Below, piece by piece: positions 1 through 9,494 of a stretch of DNA of 64,000 bases (position 1 is its first letter; each line of letters opens with the position of its first letter). Position numbers and translations under genes: made by a program. The DNA is taken from positions 1 to 64,000 of the forward strand of contig JAJYPD010000005.1 of NCBI GenBank assembly GCA_021795715.1. Direction: 5' to 3'. Source of the DNA: Pseudomonadota bacterium. GTDB taxonomy: Bacteria > Pseudomonadota > Gammaproteobacteria > Acidiferrobacterales > Acidiferrobacteraceae. The notes under the pieces are model-generated. The model saw only the letters and a program-made list of their open reading frames with translations, had not been told where the DNA came from and searched no databases.

Positions 1-462
1 GTCCGCGAGGGCCTGCCGCTGCGTCGCGGCGATCACAAGGCCTATCTCGACTGGGCCGTGCGGGCCTTCCGTGTCGCCGCAGCCGGCGCCGCGGACGAGA
101 CGCAGATCCACACACACATGTGCTACGCCGAGTTCAACGACATCATCGAAGCGGTGGCCGAGATGGACGCCGACGTCATTACCATCGAGACGTCGCGCTC
201 GGACATGGAACTTCTCGATGCGTTCGTGAACTTCCGCTATCCCAACGAAATCGGCCCCGGCGTCTACGACATCCACTCGCCGCGCGTGCCGGCGACCGAG
301 GAAATGGTGCGTTTGATGCGCAAGGCCGAAAAGGTCCTGCCCGCCGAGAACCTGTGGGTGAACCCCGACTGCGGCCTGAAGACCCGCGGCTGGCCGGAGA
401 CGGAAAGCGCGCTGCGCAACATGGTGGAGGCTGCCAAGGCGCTGCGTCAGCAAAGCGCGTGA
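1..462 (+). CDS. metE: Cobalamin-independent methionine synthase, C-terminal part (5' end outside window)
   Basis: The enzyme moves a methyl group from 5-methyltetrahydropteroyl-triglutamate to homocysteine in the last step of methionine synthesis, in the cytoplasm. Only the last 153 codons are present, read from base 1. The fragment has the zinc-site elements of the MetE C-terminal barrel: HTHMCYAEF (His and Cys ligands), ITIETSRSD (Glu ligand) and NPDCGLKTR (last Cys ligand), plus YDIHSPRVP, which holds the catalytic His. The frame is intact to the TGA at 460-462. An NtrC-like palindrome starts three bases after the stop and a terminator follows at 524-572. The family call is secure; the start and any upstream control lie outside the window. 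Confidence 0.95.
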   Translation, partial: VREGLPLRRGDHKAYLDWAVRAFRVAAAGAADETQIHTHMCYAEFNDIIEAVAEMDADVITIETSRSDMELLDAFVNFRYPNEIGPGVYDIHSPRVPATEEMVRLMRKAEKVLPAENLWVNPDCGLKTRGWPETESALRNMVEAAKALRQQSA

Positions 463-464
463 AC

Positions 465-479
465 GCACTAGGATAGTGC
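465..479 (+). promoter_or_regulatory. NtrC-like binding site
   Basis: The palindrome GCACTA-GGA-TAGTGC has the layout of the enterobacterial NtrC site (GCACCA-N3-TGGTGC), with one substitution per half. A further half site, TGGTGCA, lies at 506-512. Both are upstream of the sigma-54 promoter at 575-590, at an enhancer-like distance from glnK. The match is by eye; an NtrC gene is not in the window. Confidence 0.5.
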
Positions 480-523
480 ACGGCGGGCCACCTGGCTCGC
501 CGCTTTGGTGCAAAAACCCGCGA

Positions 524-572
524 GGGCCCGTCCCAGATGCCTGAAAAAGGCTGAAGGGGCGGGCCCTTTTTC
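524..572 (+). terminator. Rho-independent terminator after metE
   Basis: A GGGCCCG/CGGGCCC stem encloses a loop of about 25 bases that can itself fold weakly. It is followed by a T run at 567-571. It separates metE from the nitrogen genes. Confidence 0.7.
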
Positions 573-574
573 TT

Positions 575-590
575 TGGCACGGTCCCTGCA
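575..590 (+). promoter_or_regulatory. Sigma-54 (RpoN) promoter for glnK-amtB
   Basis: TGGCACGGTCCCTGCA has the invariant GG and GC dinucleotides at 576-577 and 588-589 with exactly ten bases between them. It also has an almost complete consensus -24 element (TGGCACG). Transcription would start near 601, leaving a leader of about 137 bases before glnK. Together with the upstream NtrC-like site this points to induction under nitrogen limitation. Confidence 0.7.
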
Positions 591-723
591 ACAGGACGCA
601 CGCGCCTTGGGCGCCCGCACAGAGGGGTTTATGACGACATTTACGAGACCATCGACCGGACGGCTGCTTTCCTCGATGAAAGCCGTCCGATCCAAGCCGC
701 TTGCTCCATTGATCAAACCGCTT

Positions 724-1076
<353 letters not shown>

Positions 1077-1142
1077 CCACAAACCACGCATTTGCGCGCA
1101 CCGTCGCGAAACATTCACGTCCAAATATGGGGGAACATTGAT

Positions 1143-2450
1143 ATGTCCGTAGCCTGGCTCAATACTGGCGACAATGCCTGGCAGCTTACCGCGGCCACCA
1201 TCGTCGGCCTGCAAAGCGTCCCGGGTCTCGTCGTGCTGTATGGTGGTGTCGTCAAGAAAAAATGGGCGATCAATTCCGCCTTCATGTCGCTGTACGCCTT
1301 TGCCGCCGTGCTCATCGCCTGGCTGCTATGGGCCTACAACATGGGCTTTGGTCCGGAGTGGATGCCGTTTGTCGGCATGCCGCACCCCATCGCCGCGATG
1401 GGTGATGAGCTCAAGCAGGCTTTGATCCCGGCATCGAACACCACCGCGGCATTTCCGATGTCGACCATGGTGTATTTCCAGTTTGTCTTCGCGGCGATCA
1501 CGCTCATCATCATGGCCGGGGCCCTGCTTGGGCGCATGAACTTTAAGGCGTGGATGGTGTTCGTGCCCCTGTGGCTTACCTTTTCCTACACCGTGGGCGC
1601 ATTCAGCCTGTGGGGGGGCGGCTGGCTGTCAAGTCTGGGTGTGATCGACTATTCGGGTGGTTACGTCATCCATCTGTCGGCGGGTGTGGCCGGATTCGTG
1701 GCCGCTGCCATGGTGGGCCCGCGGCTTGCGCGCGACCGGGAGAACTTCCAGCCCAACAACGTCCTCATGATGCTGGTCGGTGCGGGCATTCTGTGGCTTG
1801 GCTGGAACGGCTTTAACGGCGGTGACCCCTATGCCGCAAGCCGTGACGCCGGCGTGGCCGTGTTGAATACGAATGTTGCCACCGCCATGAGCCTGCTGGT
1901 CTGGACACTTCTGGACATTTCCTACTTCAAGAAGCCGTCCGTCATCGGCGCGGTACAGGGCATGATCACGGGCCTTGTTGCCATTACGCCGGCCGCTGGC
2001 GTCGTCAGCGGCTACGGCGCCCTGATCATCGGTGTCTTCTCGGGAGTCATCCCCTGGATCTCGATGAACATCGCAGGCAAGCGTCTCAGTCTGTTCCGCA
2101 AAGTGGATGACACCCTCGGTGTGTTCCATACGCACGCCGTGGCCGGTCTTCTGGGTGGCCTCTTGACCGGCGTGCTGGCCACCAAGGCAGGCTGTGCGGC
2201 CTTCTCCCTGACGACGCCGGGCGGCGGCATCGACGGCAACTGGCACCAGGTGCTGATCCAGCTCTACGGCGCGGGTTTCATCATCGCGCTGAACATCGTT
2301 GTCACCTACGTTCTGTTGAAGCTCATCAGTTTGTTCATCCCGCTGCGCATGTCCGAAGAGGATCTGCTGATCGGTGATGACGCGGCGCACGGCGAGGAGG
2401 CCTATGCGTTGTTCGGCGACGGCGAGCGCAAGCCCGTCCTCGGCGACTGA
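1143..2450 (+). CDS. amtB: Ammonium transporter AmtB
   Basis: This 435-residue inner-membrane channel conducts ammonium. GDNAWQLT and the [13 protein letters not shown] segment are typical of the first transmembrane helix. The conserved twin-histidine pore residues are in [14 protein letters not shown] and in [12 protein letters not shown]. The start at 1143 is preferred because GGGGGAAC lies just upstream and the preceding in-frame codons are not Amt-like. There is no clear cleavable signal peptide, unlike E. coli AmtB. It follows glnK in the same transcription unit and ends before a strong terminator, so PII from this operon would be the natural gate for the channel. Confidence 0.95.
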   Translation: MSVAWLNTGDNAWQLTAATIVGLQSVPGLVVLYGGVVKKKWAINSAFMSLYAFAAVLIAWLLWAYNMGFGPEWMPFVGMPHPIAAMGDELKQALIPASNTTAAFPMSTMVYFQFVFAAITLIIMAGALLGRMNFKAWMVFVPLWLTFSYTVGAFSLWGGGWLSSLGVIDYSGGYVIHLSAGVAGFVAAAMVGPRLARDRENFQPNNVLMMLVGAGILWLGWNGFNGGDPYAASRDAGVAVLNTNVATAMSLLVWTLLDISYFKKPSVIGAVQGMITGLVAITPAAGVVSGYGALIIGVFSGVIPWISMNIAGKRLSLFRKVDDTLGVFHTHAVAGLLGGLLTGVLATKAGCAAFSLTTPGGGIDGNWHQVLIQLYGAGFIIALNIVVTYVLLKLISLFIPLRMSEEDLLIGDDAAHGEEAYALFGDGERKPVLGD

Positions 2451-2476
2451 TCCCTTCTGCTCTGACAAGGGGTTCC

Positions 2477-2507
2477 GGCGGGCCGGTTTTCCGGCCCGCC
2501 TTTTTTT
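2477..2507 (+). terminator. Strong rho-independent terminator after amtB
   Basis: The perfect ten-base stem GGCGGGCCGG/CCGGCCCGCC with a TTTT loop is followed by seven T residues. It closes the glnK-amtB unit and separates it from the second PII gene. Confidence 0.9.
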
Positions 2508-3403
<896 letters not shown>

Positions 3404-3718
3404 GCATCGGTTGCCCCTTGGTATGCGCGTGGACGCACACACCATATCTTGGGGTGAAGACGAGTTTGCCGCCATCGCACACCCCCGATGCGCGCCAAAC
3501 TCGCCGCACATTTTGGGTATCGTCCAACAGTGGCAATTGACATTTCGCAAACGCCGTCGCGTCTGTCTTGTCTATGCCTGTGCAAGGGTCTACTATTGGT
3601 CCCGCCGTTTGTTGCCGTATGGCGCGTTGATTTCCGACGCGGGTTGTGCCGATTGTCGGCGCGATGGATCCTGCGGAATGAAGCGGCATCTAGATGAAAG
3701 TCGCGAAGGGGGAAAACA
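3404..3718 (+). other. Non-coding region upstream of the cytochrome c gene
   Basis: There is no supportable gene in these 315 bases. They hold the end of the second PII transcript and the candidate promoter at 3568-3596. Confidence 0.6.
3568..3596 (+). promoter_or_regulatory. Candidate sigma-70 promoter for the cytochrome c gene
   Basis: TTGTCT (3568-3573) and TACTAT (3591-3596) are separated by 17 bases, each matching four of six consensus positions. The leader would be about 115 bases. Confidence 0.4.
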
Positions 3719-4078
3719 ATGAGCAGTGTTGTCAGGCGTTTGAGTTTGGTCTTGGCCTTGGCCGCTCCGGTGGCCGCTTTTGCAGCGGGCAGCCCGCAGG
3801 TCAAGCAGGAAATGATCGCCGCTGGGTGCTTTGCGTGCCATGCGGTGTCACACAAGGTCGTCGGGCCCGCCTATGGCTGGATCGCCTACCATTATCACAA
3901 CAACCCGGCCACCATTGCGCGTCTGGGGCATAAGATCATCTCCGGCGGCACGGGCTACTGGAATGCCTGGACCGGTGGGGTGCCCATGGTGCCGCATCCG
4001 CAGCTGACGCTCGCCCAGGCTGAGCAGATGGCAAGCTGGGTGATGGCGCAGAAGCCGATTGCCCCGCCCAAGCCGTAA
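3719..4078 (+). CDS. Small periplasmic class I cytochrome c
   Basis: This 119-residue protein has a signal peptide over about residues 1-22, ending after AFA. It has a single haem c site, CFACH, near residue 40, and a probable axial Met in VPMVPHP near residue 90. This is the layout of c551/c552-type electron carriers, which shuttle electrons between periplasmic donors and terminal reductases. GAAGGGGG precedes the ATG at a good distance. The gene stands alone and converges with the rhodanese gene, so the redox partner cannot be read from context. Confidence 0.88.
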   Translation: MSSVVRRLSLVLALAAPVAAFAAGSPQVKQEMIAAGCFACHAVSHKVVGPAYGWIAYHYHNNPATIARLGHKIISGGTGYWNAWTGGVPMVPHPQLTLAQAEQMASWVMAQKPIAPPKP

Positions 4079-4085
4079 GCCACAC

Positions 4086-4099
4086 GGCGCGAGAGCGCC
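4086..4099. terminator. Short hairpin between convergent genes
   Basis: GGCGC-GAGA-GCGCC lies between the cytochrome c stop and the rhodanese stop. There is no T run, so intrinsic termination is uncertain. Confidence 0.3.
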
Positions 4100-4572
4100 T
4101 AGGGGTTGAGCCCCGTTGATGGACGGCCGACATCGTCGGTCGCCGTCTTCGCGGGCTCGTCTGGCATGCGCCACGCACGAATCCCGCCCGTCACAGAAAA
4201 AGCGCGTTCATAACCGATCGACCGCAGAAGTTGCGCGGCGTGCAGGCTGCGCTTGCCCGAATTGCACAGGCACAAAAGCACGTTGCCAAGCTGATAGTGA
4301 GACCGGTTGATGGTGGAGATAAACCGCCTGACATCGGTGTTATCCGGCGTGTCGGAATCGAGGATCTCTTGTTCCTCCTCGGTCAACGTGTGCCCCAACA
4401 GTTTCTTGAAGTTAAAAAGCGGGATGGCTTCCGCCCCTTCCACCGTGCCCTCGACCTCGAGTTCAAATGGCTGGCGCACGTCGACCAGTGTCGCAATCTT
4501 CAGCCGCAGCAGTTCGCGGGCAATGTTCGTGTCGATCTCCAGCGGAACAGCGTCAGTCGCGCCTGCAGTCAT
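4099..4572 (-). CDS. Single-domain rhodanese-like protein
   Basis: This 157-residue cytoplasmic protein has one rhodanese domain. The N-terminal part has the family hallmark ATLVDVRQPFEL, and the active loop CNSGKR (Cys103 to Arg108) has the C-x-x-G-x-R form of sulfur transferases. An intact catalytic Cys and a loop of six residues fit sulfur (persulfide) transfer rather than phosphatase activity. No signal peptide is present. It is transcribed away from mobA. Whether it donates sulfur to molybdenum cofactor, tRNA or a detoxification route cannot be told from sequence. Confidence 0.85.
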   Translation of the reverse strand: MTAGATDAVPLEIDTNIARELLRLKIATLVDVRQPFELEVEGTVEGAEAIPLFNFKKLLGHTLTEEEQEILDSDTPDNTDVRRFISTINRSHYQLGNVLLCLCNSGKRSLHAAQLLRSIGYERAFSVTGGIRAWRMPDEPAKTATDDVGRPSTGLNP

Positions 4573-4906
4573 GTGTGCATGAACCTCCGGTTTTGTACGG
4601 GTATAATCTCTTTGCGCTTTTTCAAAGCACGATGACCACGTTTATAGCAATATCGAAAAGACGTATCCACCCATCGGCTCGGAAGCCGCCGTTGTGCCGT
4701 ATCCCGGCTCCCTCCGTCCGGGCCATCCGTCCTTTCCGCGGTCCGGGAGCCAAAGGGGCCTCTGTGGACATCCTATATGGGTCCGGCGCAGCGCGCATCA
4801 ACGGTCTTGCCCCTGCGCCTTGACGTCCGGGGCGATTTTTCCGCTAAAGTGGGGTTTTCGTGCCGGCTCAGCCCGACCTATCCGCGGCACGCCATCAGGA
4901 GGGTGA
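4573..4906. other. Divergent control region between the rhodanese gene and mobA
   Basis: These 334 bases hold no gene. On the minus strand TGCTATAAA (4641-4649) looks like an extended -10 for the rhodanese gene. On the plus strand TATAAT occurs at 4602-4607 but has no good -35 and is far from mobA. AGGAGG lies just before the mobA ATG. Confidence 0.4.
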
Positions 4907-5473
4907 ATGGAGCGTTCGGCATTGCCCGTGACCGGGGTGGTGCTGGCCGGCGGTGCCGGCCGGCGCATGGGGGGTGTGGACAAGGGGCTTTTGGTCTGGC
5001 GCGGGCGGCCCCTGGTGTCCTACGCGCTCTCTATCCTCGCGGGGTTGCCGGAGATCCTGATCAGTGCCAACCGTTCTCCCGAGGCCTACCAGCCGTTCGG
5101 GTATCGCGTCGTGGCCGATGCACAGCCCGGGTTCCAGGGGCCGCTTCTGGGTCTGCAGGCCGCGTTCGCTCATGCCCGGCAGCCGTGGGTTCTGACGATC
5201 CCGGTGGACAGTCCCCGGCTTGCCGCCGATCTGGTCGAGCGTCTGTGGGGTGCCCGCACCGGGACTGTGTCGGTCGTCGCCGGGCGCAGCGCGCACGGCC
5301 CGGAACCGATCATTTGCCTGTGTCACCGTTCCGCGGCCGCCGCGCTGGACGAGTATCTGGCCACTGGCGGCCGCGCGGCACACGGCTGGTTCCGCGCGCT
5401 TCCCCATGCGTGGTTGGATCTCGCCGACGAAGAGATTGTGAATTACAACACCCCAGACGACCTGAAGGCCTAG
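4907..5473 (+). CDS. mobA: Molybdenum cofactor guanylyltransferase MobA
   Basis: The enzyme joins GMP from GTP to molybdopterin-molybdenum to make the guanine dinucleotide form (MGD) used by DMSO-reductase-family enzymes. The 188 residues start with the nucleotidyltransferase signature LAGGAGRRMGGVDKGL, followed by an ILISANR strand and the metal-binding region IPVDSPRL. Length matches the family. CAGGAGGG precedes the ATG. The stop overlaps the moeA stop on the other strand (shared CTAG). Its position opposite moaB-moeA and an ABC transporter makes this a molybdenum cofactor locus. Confidence 0.95.
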   Translation: MERSALPVTGVVLAGGAGRRMGGVDKGLLVWRGRPLVSYALSILAGLPEILISANRSPEAYQPFGYRVVADAQPGFQGPLLGLQAAFAHARQPWVLTIPVDSPRLAADLVERLWGARTGTVSVVAGRSAHGPEPIICLCHRSAAAALDEYLATGGRAAHGWFRALPHAWLDLADEEIVNYNTPDDLKA

Positions 5474-6690
5474 CCAAACAGTCCCGCGAACGGTACGAAA
5501 CGGACCCACTGACCTTTGTCGACGGTCGTGCCGGCGCCGATGTCGATCAGTCCGTCGGCCCATGTCGTGGATGACAAGGCCCCCGAGCTCTGTTGTCCAT
5601 AGGGGTCGACTTCCGGTATGCCGTCTTCTGCCATGCGCAGGCGTGCGCGCAGGAATTCGCGGCGGCTGTCTGCCTTTTTTCGCGTAAACGCAGCGCGCGC
5701 CATGAGTATTGGCAGTGTCTGTGGTGTTTCTCCGCCGAGCGCCGCGACAAGCGGCCGTGCGAAAAGGGCGAAAGTCACGAATCCGGACACCGGGTTGCCT
5801 GGCAAGCCCAGGAAATAGCAACGGCCGATATGTCCGAAGGCCACGGGTTTGCCGGGTTTGATCCCCACCCGCCACAGCGTGAGCGCGCCTTCGTCTTCGA
5901 CAGCCTTCTTCACGTGATCTTCTTCGCCGACCGATACCCCACCGGTGGTTATGAGGATATCGGCGTTCTCGGCCGCCTGCCGCAGTCCCTTGCGCGTCGC
6001 CTCGAAATCATCGGGCAGCACCGGCCCGCTTGTCACCTCGACGCCCAGCTGCGCGAGCAGCGCCCGCAACATCGGCCGGTTGCTGTCATAAATCTGTCCG
6101 GGCGCGAGGGTGCCGGCGCCCGGCTCGCGCAACTCGTCCCCGGTCGTCAGCAACACCGCGCGCAGGCGCCGGCGAACCACGATATGCGTGCACCCGCAGG
6201 ATGCGAGCAGGCCAATGTCCTGCGGGCGCAGGCGCCGGCCAGCCGCCACGATCTCGGCGCCTTCGGTGATGTCTTCGCCCCGGCGCCGGATGTGGCTGCC
6301 GGGGGTCCACACATCGGGCAGCGCAATCTCGTCACCCTGGCGTTCGCAGACCTCCTGGATGACGACGGTGTCGGCCCCATGCGGGAGCGGCGCACCGGTG
6401 AAGATCCGGCAGGCGCAGCCGGGTGCGAGCCGAATCGGCGGATCGCCGGCGGCGGCGCGGCCGGTGACGGGCAGCGTACGCCGGCCAGTGGCCGAAGCGC
6501 TGGCAAATGCGTAACCGTCCATGGCGCTGTTGTCAAATCCTGGTACGGGAATCGGGGAGGTGACGGCTTTCGCAGCCACCCGCCCGAGGGCTTCGCCGAT
6601 CGTGACCTCTTCGCAGTCTTCCACGGCTCGTATGCCTTCCCGCATTTTCGCCTGCGCCTCCTCCAGCGTGAGCAGTGGCGCGCGGGTCAT
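5470..6690 (-). CDS. moeA: Molybdopterin molybdenumtransferase MoeA
   Basis: MoeA inserts molybdate into adenylylated molybdopterin. The 406-residue protein shows PVPGFDNSAMDGYAF near the N terminus, GDPP, the FTGAPLPHGADTVV segment, TTGDEL, and the MPT-binding TTGGVSVGEEDHVK with GLPGNPVS downstream. The start is set at 6690, where ATGA overlaps the moaB stop and MTRAPLLTLEEAQ aligns with the family N terminus. It is the last gene of a minus-strand run with moaB and the ABC transporter genes. Confidence 0.95.
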   Translation of the reverse strand: MTRAPLLTLEEAQAKMREGIRAVEDCEEVTIGEALGRVAAKAVTSPIPVPGFDNSAMDGYAFASASATGRRTLPVTGRAAAGDPPIRLAPGCACRIFTGAPLPHGADTVVIQEVCERQGDEIALPDVWTPGSHIRRRGEDITEGAEIVAAGRRLRPQDIGLLASCGCTHIVVRRRLRAVLLTTGDELREPGAGTLAPGQIYDSNRPMLRALLAQLGVEVTSGPVLPDDFEATRKGLRQAAENADILITTGGVSVGEEDHVKKAVEDEGALTLWRVGIKPGKPVAFGHIGRCYFLGLPGNPVSGFVTFALFARPLVAALGGETPQTLPILMARAAFTRKKADSRREFLRARLRMAEDGIPEVDPYGQQSSGALSSTTWADGLIDIGAGTTVDKGQWVRFVPFAGLFG

Positions 6691-7202
6691 GACGGGGATT
6701 CCTGGAAGCGTGGCAGCAGTTCGACCAGATTGCAGGGCTTGTGGCGGGCGTCGAGCTGCGGACCGATGACGCGATCCCAGCCAAGCCGGCAGGCGCCCGT
6801 GGAGCCGGGCAGACAAAACACCACGGTACCGTTCGTCAGTCCGGCCACCGCGCGGGACTGCATGGTGGACGTCCTGATTTCCTCGTACGACAGCATCCGG
6901 AACAATTCACCGAATCCGTCAATCTCTTTGTCAAAAAGCGGGCGCAGCGCCTCCGGTGTCGAATCGCGGCCGGTCAGCCCCGTGCCGCCGGTGGTGATCA
7001 CCACCTGCACGGCGGGGTCTGCGATCCATTGCGCCACGACCGCCCGCAGGACATGCCGGTCATCGCGCACCAGCCGCCGATCGGCGAGCCGGTGGCCGGC
7101 GGCCTCCAGCCGTTCGACCAGGGTCTGCCCCGACGTATCCGTTTCCAGCGTGCGCGTGTCGGAAACGGTCAGAATGGCAATCGACAGCGGTACAAAATCC
7201 AT
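6687..7202 (-). CDS. moaB: Molybdenum cofactor protein MoaB (MogA/MoaB family)
   Basis: The 171-residue protein belongs to the family that adenylylates molybdopterin before metal insertion. It has ILTVSDTRT near the N terminus, VITTGGTGLTGRDSTPEAL as the MPT-binding loop, and FCLPGSTGACRLGWD near the C terminus. Length is that of MoaB. Four bases overlap the moeA start, so the two steps of molybdenum insertion are encoded together. Whether it takes the MogA role cannot be decided here, but no separate mogA is in view. Confidence 0.93.
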   Translation of the reverse strand: MDFVPLSIAILTVSDTRTLETDTSGQTLVERLEAAGHRLADRRLVRDDRHVLRAVVAQWIADPAVQVVITTGGTGLTGRDSTPEALRPLFDKEIDGFGELFRMLSYEEIRTSTMQSRAVAGLTNGTVVFCLPGSTGACRLGWDRVIGPQLDARHKPCNLVELLPRFQESPS

Positions 7203-7255
7203 GGTGTCCTCTTCAGGCGTCCAAAGACCCTATTGTCCGGCCCCGGCCGGCGGCG

Positions 7256-7948
7256 TCAATCCGCGCACGCCGGTTCCGGTGGTTCCTGGGCGTCGGCCCG
7301 CAACTGCCGGGCTGCACAGGTGCTCGCGATGCGTCCGTGCTGCATGATGATCACGGTCTCGCAGAGGCTGCGCATGACGGCGGGGTCATGATCGACGAGC
7401 AGCAAGGTAAAGCCAAGCCGCGCCTGCCAGTCGCACAGCACGCCGCACAGGCTGCGAATCCGCGGGCGGTCGAGGCCCACGAAGGGCTCATCGAGGAGCA
7501 CGAGAGGCGGCCGCCGGCACAGGCTGCGGGCGAGTGCCGCACGGCGGACCTGGCCGCCGGACAGTGTGGTGGCCGGCTTCTTCCATAACGTATCGAGTCC
7601 GAGCCCTGCGCGCAGCTCCGTGATCCATACCTCTTCGCTTGCGCGCTGGCGCCGGTCGAGCGCAAACAGCACGTTCTCTTCCACGGTCAAGTGCGGAAAC
7701 AGGCGTTCCCTTTGCGACAGGTAACCTATGCGGCGCTGATGGAGCGGACAAGGTGGCGGGTACCAGCGCTGTCCATCCCAGTGGATATATCCAGCGTCTG
7801 GAGTTTCGATGCCGGCCAGGCACGCCAGCACCGTGCTTTTGCCGGCGGCCGAGTCGCCAAAAATGCCCAGGCGCGCGTGCACGCCGGCGCGCAGCGCGAC
7901 ATCCACCGTGAAATCCGCGCGATGCTTGATGATGTGGCAATCAAGCAT
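7256..7948 (-). CDS. ABC transporter ATPase, molybdate/tungstate type, short form
   Basis: This 230-residue ATPase energises the permease encoded just upstream. Walker A is GDSAAGKST, the Q-loop region is YLSQRERLFPHLTVEEN, the signature is LSGGQ, Walker B is VLLDEPFVGLD and the H-loop is LLVDHDP. It resembles the first part of ModC but is about 120 residues shorter than a full ModC, so the C-terminal TOBE domain that binds molybdate is missing. It overlaps the permease gene by eight bases and lies 53 bases before moaB. Molybdate or tungstate as substrate is inferred from the Moco genes next to it. Confidence 0.8.
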   Translation of the reverse strand: MLDCHIIKHRADFTVDVALRAGVHARLGIFGDSAAGKSTVLACLAGIETPDAGYIHWDGQRWYPPPCPLHQRRIGYLSQRERLFPHLTVEENVLFALDRRQRASEEVWITELRAGLGLDTLWKKPATTLSGGQVRRAALARSLCRRPPLVLLDEPFVGLDRPRIRSLCGVLCDWQARLGFTLLLVDHDPAVMRSLCETVIIMQHGRIASTCAARQLRADAQEPPEPACAD

Positions 7949-8702
7949 ATCGGTGACGCCGCATGCGCAGGTGCAGGATCCAGGGCAGCGGGAGCGCCGT
8001 GGCGAGAAACAGCACGAGCAGGGGCAGTACCGCCGGCAGGCCGCTGTCTTGCAGGTTCACCCACAATTGCACCGGCATGCCGTGGGGGTAATAGGAGGTG
8101 ACCATGATCGCACCGAATTCCCCGAGCGCCCGTACCCACGCAAGACTCAGGGCGCCGGCAAGGCCGAGCCGCGCAAGCGGCAAGGTGATGCGCCTGAAGA
8201 TCCGCCATGGTTTGAGGCCGAGGAGGGCGGCGCTTTGCTCCAGATCCGCGGGCACCGCCTCAAATGCCGCCGTGGCGCCGATCACGTAGTAGCCGAGGCT
8301 TGCGTACATCTGCGTGACGATGAAAGACGCATCGCTGTTGCTCGTCGGTATGTTCATCGAAAGCAGGAGGCGGCCGATCGCCGTCGATGGCCCGAAGGCG
8401 AGCGCCAGCAAAAGCCCGAGCGCGAGCGGCGGCATGAGAACCGACAGCAGGATGATCGCGTCGAACGCGGTGCGCTCTTTGCGCGAGGCATGTTTGAGCG
8501 ACCACGCAAGGGGTGTGCCGATCAAAACCACGATGGCCAAGGCGACCAGAGTGAGCGCAAACGACACACGCAACGACGCGAACGCATGGTGGCCGTGCCA
8601 TTGCCATGATCCCACCGGCGCAAACAAGCCGTAGAGCGGATAGAGAAGTGCGAGCGCGACGGCCGTGAACAGCACGCGGCGCACAGCCGCGGGTGGCTGC
8701 AT
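7941..8702 (-). CDS. ABC transporter permease, ModB-like
   Basis: This 253-residue inner-membrane protein has several hydrophobic helices. The cytoplasmic coupling motif is in SAALLGLKPWRIFRRITLP, followed by WVRALGEFGAIM, a segment typical of molybdate permeases. The start at 8702 is chosen because ATGA overlaps the stop of the preceding gene; upstream residues in the frame are not membrane-like. No periplasmic binding protein (ModA, TupA or WtpA) is encoded nearby, so the transporter is incomplete as seen here or uses a partner encoded elsewhere. Sulfate or tungstate are alternative substrates. Confidence 0.82.
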   Translation of the reverse strand: MQPPAAVRRVLFTAVALALLYPLYGLFAPVGSWQWHGHHAFASLRVSFALTLVALAIVVLIGTPLAWSLKHASRKERTAFDAIILLSVLMPPLALGLLLALAFGPSTAIGRLLLSMNIPTSNSDASFIVTQMYASLGYYVIGATAAFEAVPADLEQSAALLGLKPWRIFRRITLPLARLGLAGALSLAWVRALGEFGAIMVTSYYPHGMPVQLWVNLQDSGLPAVLPLLVLFLATALPLPWILHLRMRRHRYA

Positions 8703-9400
8703 CAGATGGCACCAGGGCTTGGCGGGACATACAGGGACTGCAGACCGACGCGTCCAGGTCCCGTCAGGCGGTTCCAGAAGAACGAAACGGCGCTCGCCAG
8801 CAAGCCGGCACTCAGGTTCTGCGTGATGGTCGTCATGGTCACCGAAGGGTCCTTGTAGAACCACGCGCCTGGCTCGACATCGATGGCCTCGCCCTCGGCA
8901 AGTGTCACTTCGAATACGTTGCCATAGCCGTGCAGCCAGACGATGCCGGGTCCGCCCTCGGCGCGAAAGTGGTCGATGAGCAGCGTGTTGCCGCCCAAAA
9001 CCCAGTTCATGATGCCTCTTGCGCGCGTGATCGTATAGGCCACTTGACCCGTGGCCGCCAGATACTGGTGTTCGCGTGTGTGGATGCCCTGCCCCGGCTG
9101 GAGGTGGATGGGTATGATCTGGCCGGCGCCGTCGCGGCTGAACGCAACCTCACCGGGCCCGGTCGCGGTGCAAAGCAGGATGGGCATCCTGCCCATGGCG
9201 CGCTTTAGCAGGCCGCGCACCGCCTTCGTGCCGATACGCGTTGTTGCGCTCTTCCAGAGCAGGATGTGATGGTCGAAAAATATCGGCGCCTGCCCGAGAG
9301 ACACCCGCAGCACCGGGACGAGCTCACCCTCGATGTGGTAAGTCACCCCGGCAAACTGCTGGTCGCGGATCGCGGTGTGCCGGAGTTCTGGCTTGATCAC
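8702..9400 (-). CDS. AIM24/TIGR00266-like protein
   Basis: This 232-residue protein starts at a GTG preceded by AGGGGG. It resembles the AIM24 (mitochondrial biogenesis) family: it has YHIEGELVPVLRVSLG, a Gly- and beta-rich middle, GQGIHTREHQYLAAT, and the C-terminal segment VEPGAWFYKDPSV with NRLTGPGRVGLQSLY. These proteins fold as beta-helices or barrels, and their biochemical role is unknown. Its stop overlaps the ModB-like start (ATGA), so it is translated with the transporter. It occupies the place where modA would be expected. There is no signal peptide, so it is not a simple replacement for a binding protein. Confidence 0.8.
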   Translation of the reverse strand: MIKPELRHTAIRDQQFAGVTYHIEGELVPVLRVSLGQAPIFFDHHILLWKSATTRIGTKAVRGLLKRAMGRMPILLCTATGPGEVAFSRDGAGQIIPIHLQPGQGIHTREHQYLAATGQVAYTITRARGIMNWVLGGNTLLIDHFRAEGGPGIVWLHGYGNVFEVTLAEGEAIDVEPGAWFYKDPSVTMTTITQNLSAGLLASAVSFFWNRLTGPGRVGLQSLYVPPSPGAI

Positions 9401-9494
9401 GCAGATGCCCCCTGGCCTTCGTCGACCCTTGCGTACAGACCGCGCGTGCGCGCCGGGAAAAGCGCGCCTCGCCGCCGAGACGCGAATCCCGTGT

